Made by a program: the position numbers and the translations under genes. This document shows positions 63,824 to 64,000 of a DNA stretch of 64,000 nt, one piece after another. The notes below the pieces were generated by a model that was given only the letters and a program-made list of their open reading frames with translations, was not told where the DNA came from and did no database searches. Positions within the stretch are counted from its first letter, which is position 1, and every line of letters begins with the position of its first letter. The DNA lies in NCBI RefSeq assembly GCF_019578655.1, contig NC_063257.1, positions 8,060,001 to 8,124,000 on the forward strand, read 5' to 3'. Source of the DNA: Ricinus communis (Eukaryota > Streptophyta > Magnoliopsida > Malpighiales > Euphorbiaceae).

Positions 63824-64000
63824 GTAATTGTCAAACGATGTTTATCTCCCTGCATAGTTCTGATGCGTGTCTTTGCAACTTACAACTTGTGTGTGGTATC
63901 AGTAACGTGTTAAGTGATGCTTATGGATATCTAAGTAGTCATCAATTATTAGAAGTATTACTCATGACTGATAATAGGAAGATCAGTGTTGACTGTTTGT

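Overview
The window is plant nuclear DNA, almost certainly from a eudicot. Genes are split by short AT-rich introns with GT..AG borders. Proteins carry plastid transit peptides, plant P450s and PPR repeats. Intergenic DNA is very AT-rich, with (TA)n microsatellites, an LTR retrotransposon and MITE-like elements. Gene content would suit a woody rosid such as a Malpighiales member, but the species cannot be fixed from the sequence. No prokaryotic, organellar or CRISPR-type system is present.

Layout: a 10-exon class-P alcohol dehydrogenase (ADH1 type, + strand, 1096-4156) with its own TATA box and a G-box/anaerobic-element promoter; two tandem CYP87-like cytochrome P450 genes on the - strand (5526-8478 and 11138-13652), the second with an apparent frame break at its exon 7/8 junction; a plastid stearoyl-ACP desaturase (-, 16540-17810); a complete but decayed Ty1/copia retrotransposon (20704-25706) with 283-bp LTRs and a 5-bp target duplication; a TED7-like secondary-wall membrane protein (-, 26307-26804); a trichome-birefringence-like (TBL) protein (-, 28210-31324); a long-TIR foldback, probably MULE-like, element (32726-33755) holding an apparently identical 194-bp tandem duplication; an intronless 1024-residue PPR protein (-, 34908-37982); a 10-exon serine carboxypeptidase-like gene (-, 39274-42817); a gene-poor, repeat-rich gap of nearly 9 kb; a plastid RimP-like ribosome maturation factor (-, 51537-54513); a GT8 xylan glucuronosyltransferase of the GUX family (-, 55100-58172); and the 5' nine exons of VPS45 (+, from 60972, running off the window).

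From memory of the Arabidopsis map, ADH1, an UPF0090/RimP-like gene, GUX3 and VPS45 are consecutive neighbours on chromosome 1 (AT1G77120 to AT1G77140). The two ends of this window therefore look like a conserved ADH1 block, split here by about 47 kb holding the P450s, desaturase, TED7, TBL, PPR and carboxypeptidase genes plus transposons. Three genes (TED7-like, TBL, GUX) relate to secondary wall or xylan decoration, but nothing in the sequence shows them to be co-regulated. I found no convincing new biological system. The most useful leads are the broken or re-spliced P450, the split ADH1 block, and the foldback element with its recent internal duplication.
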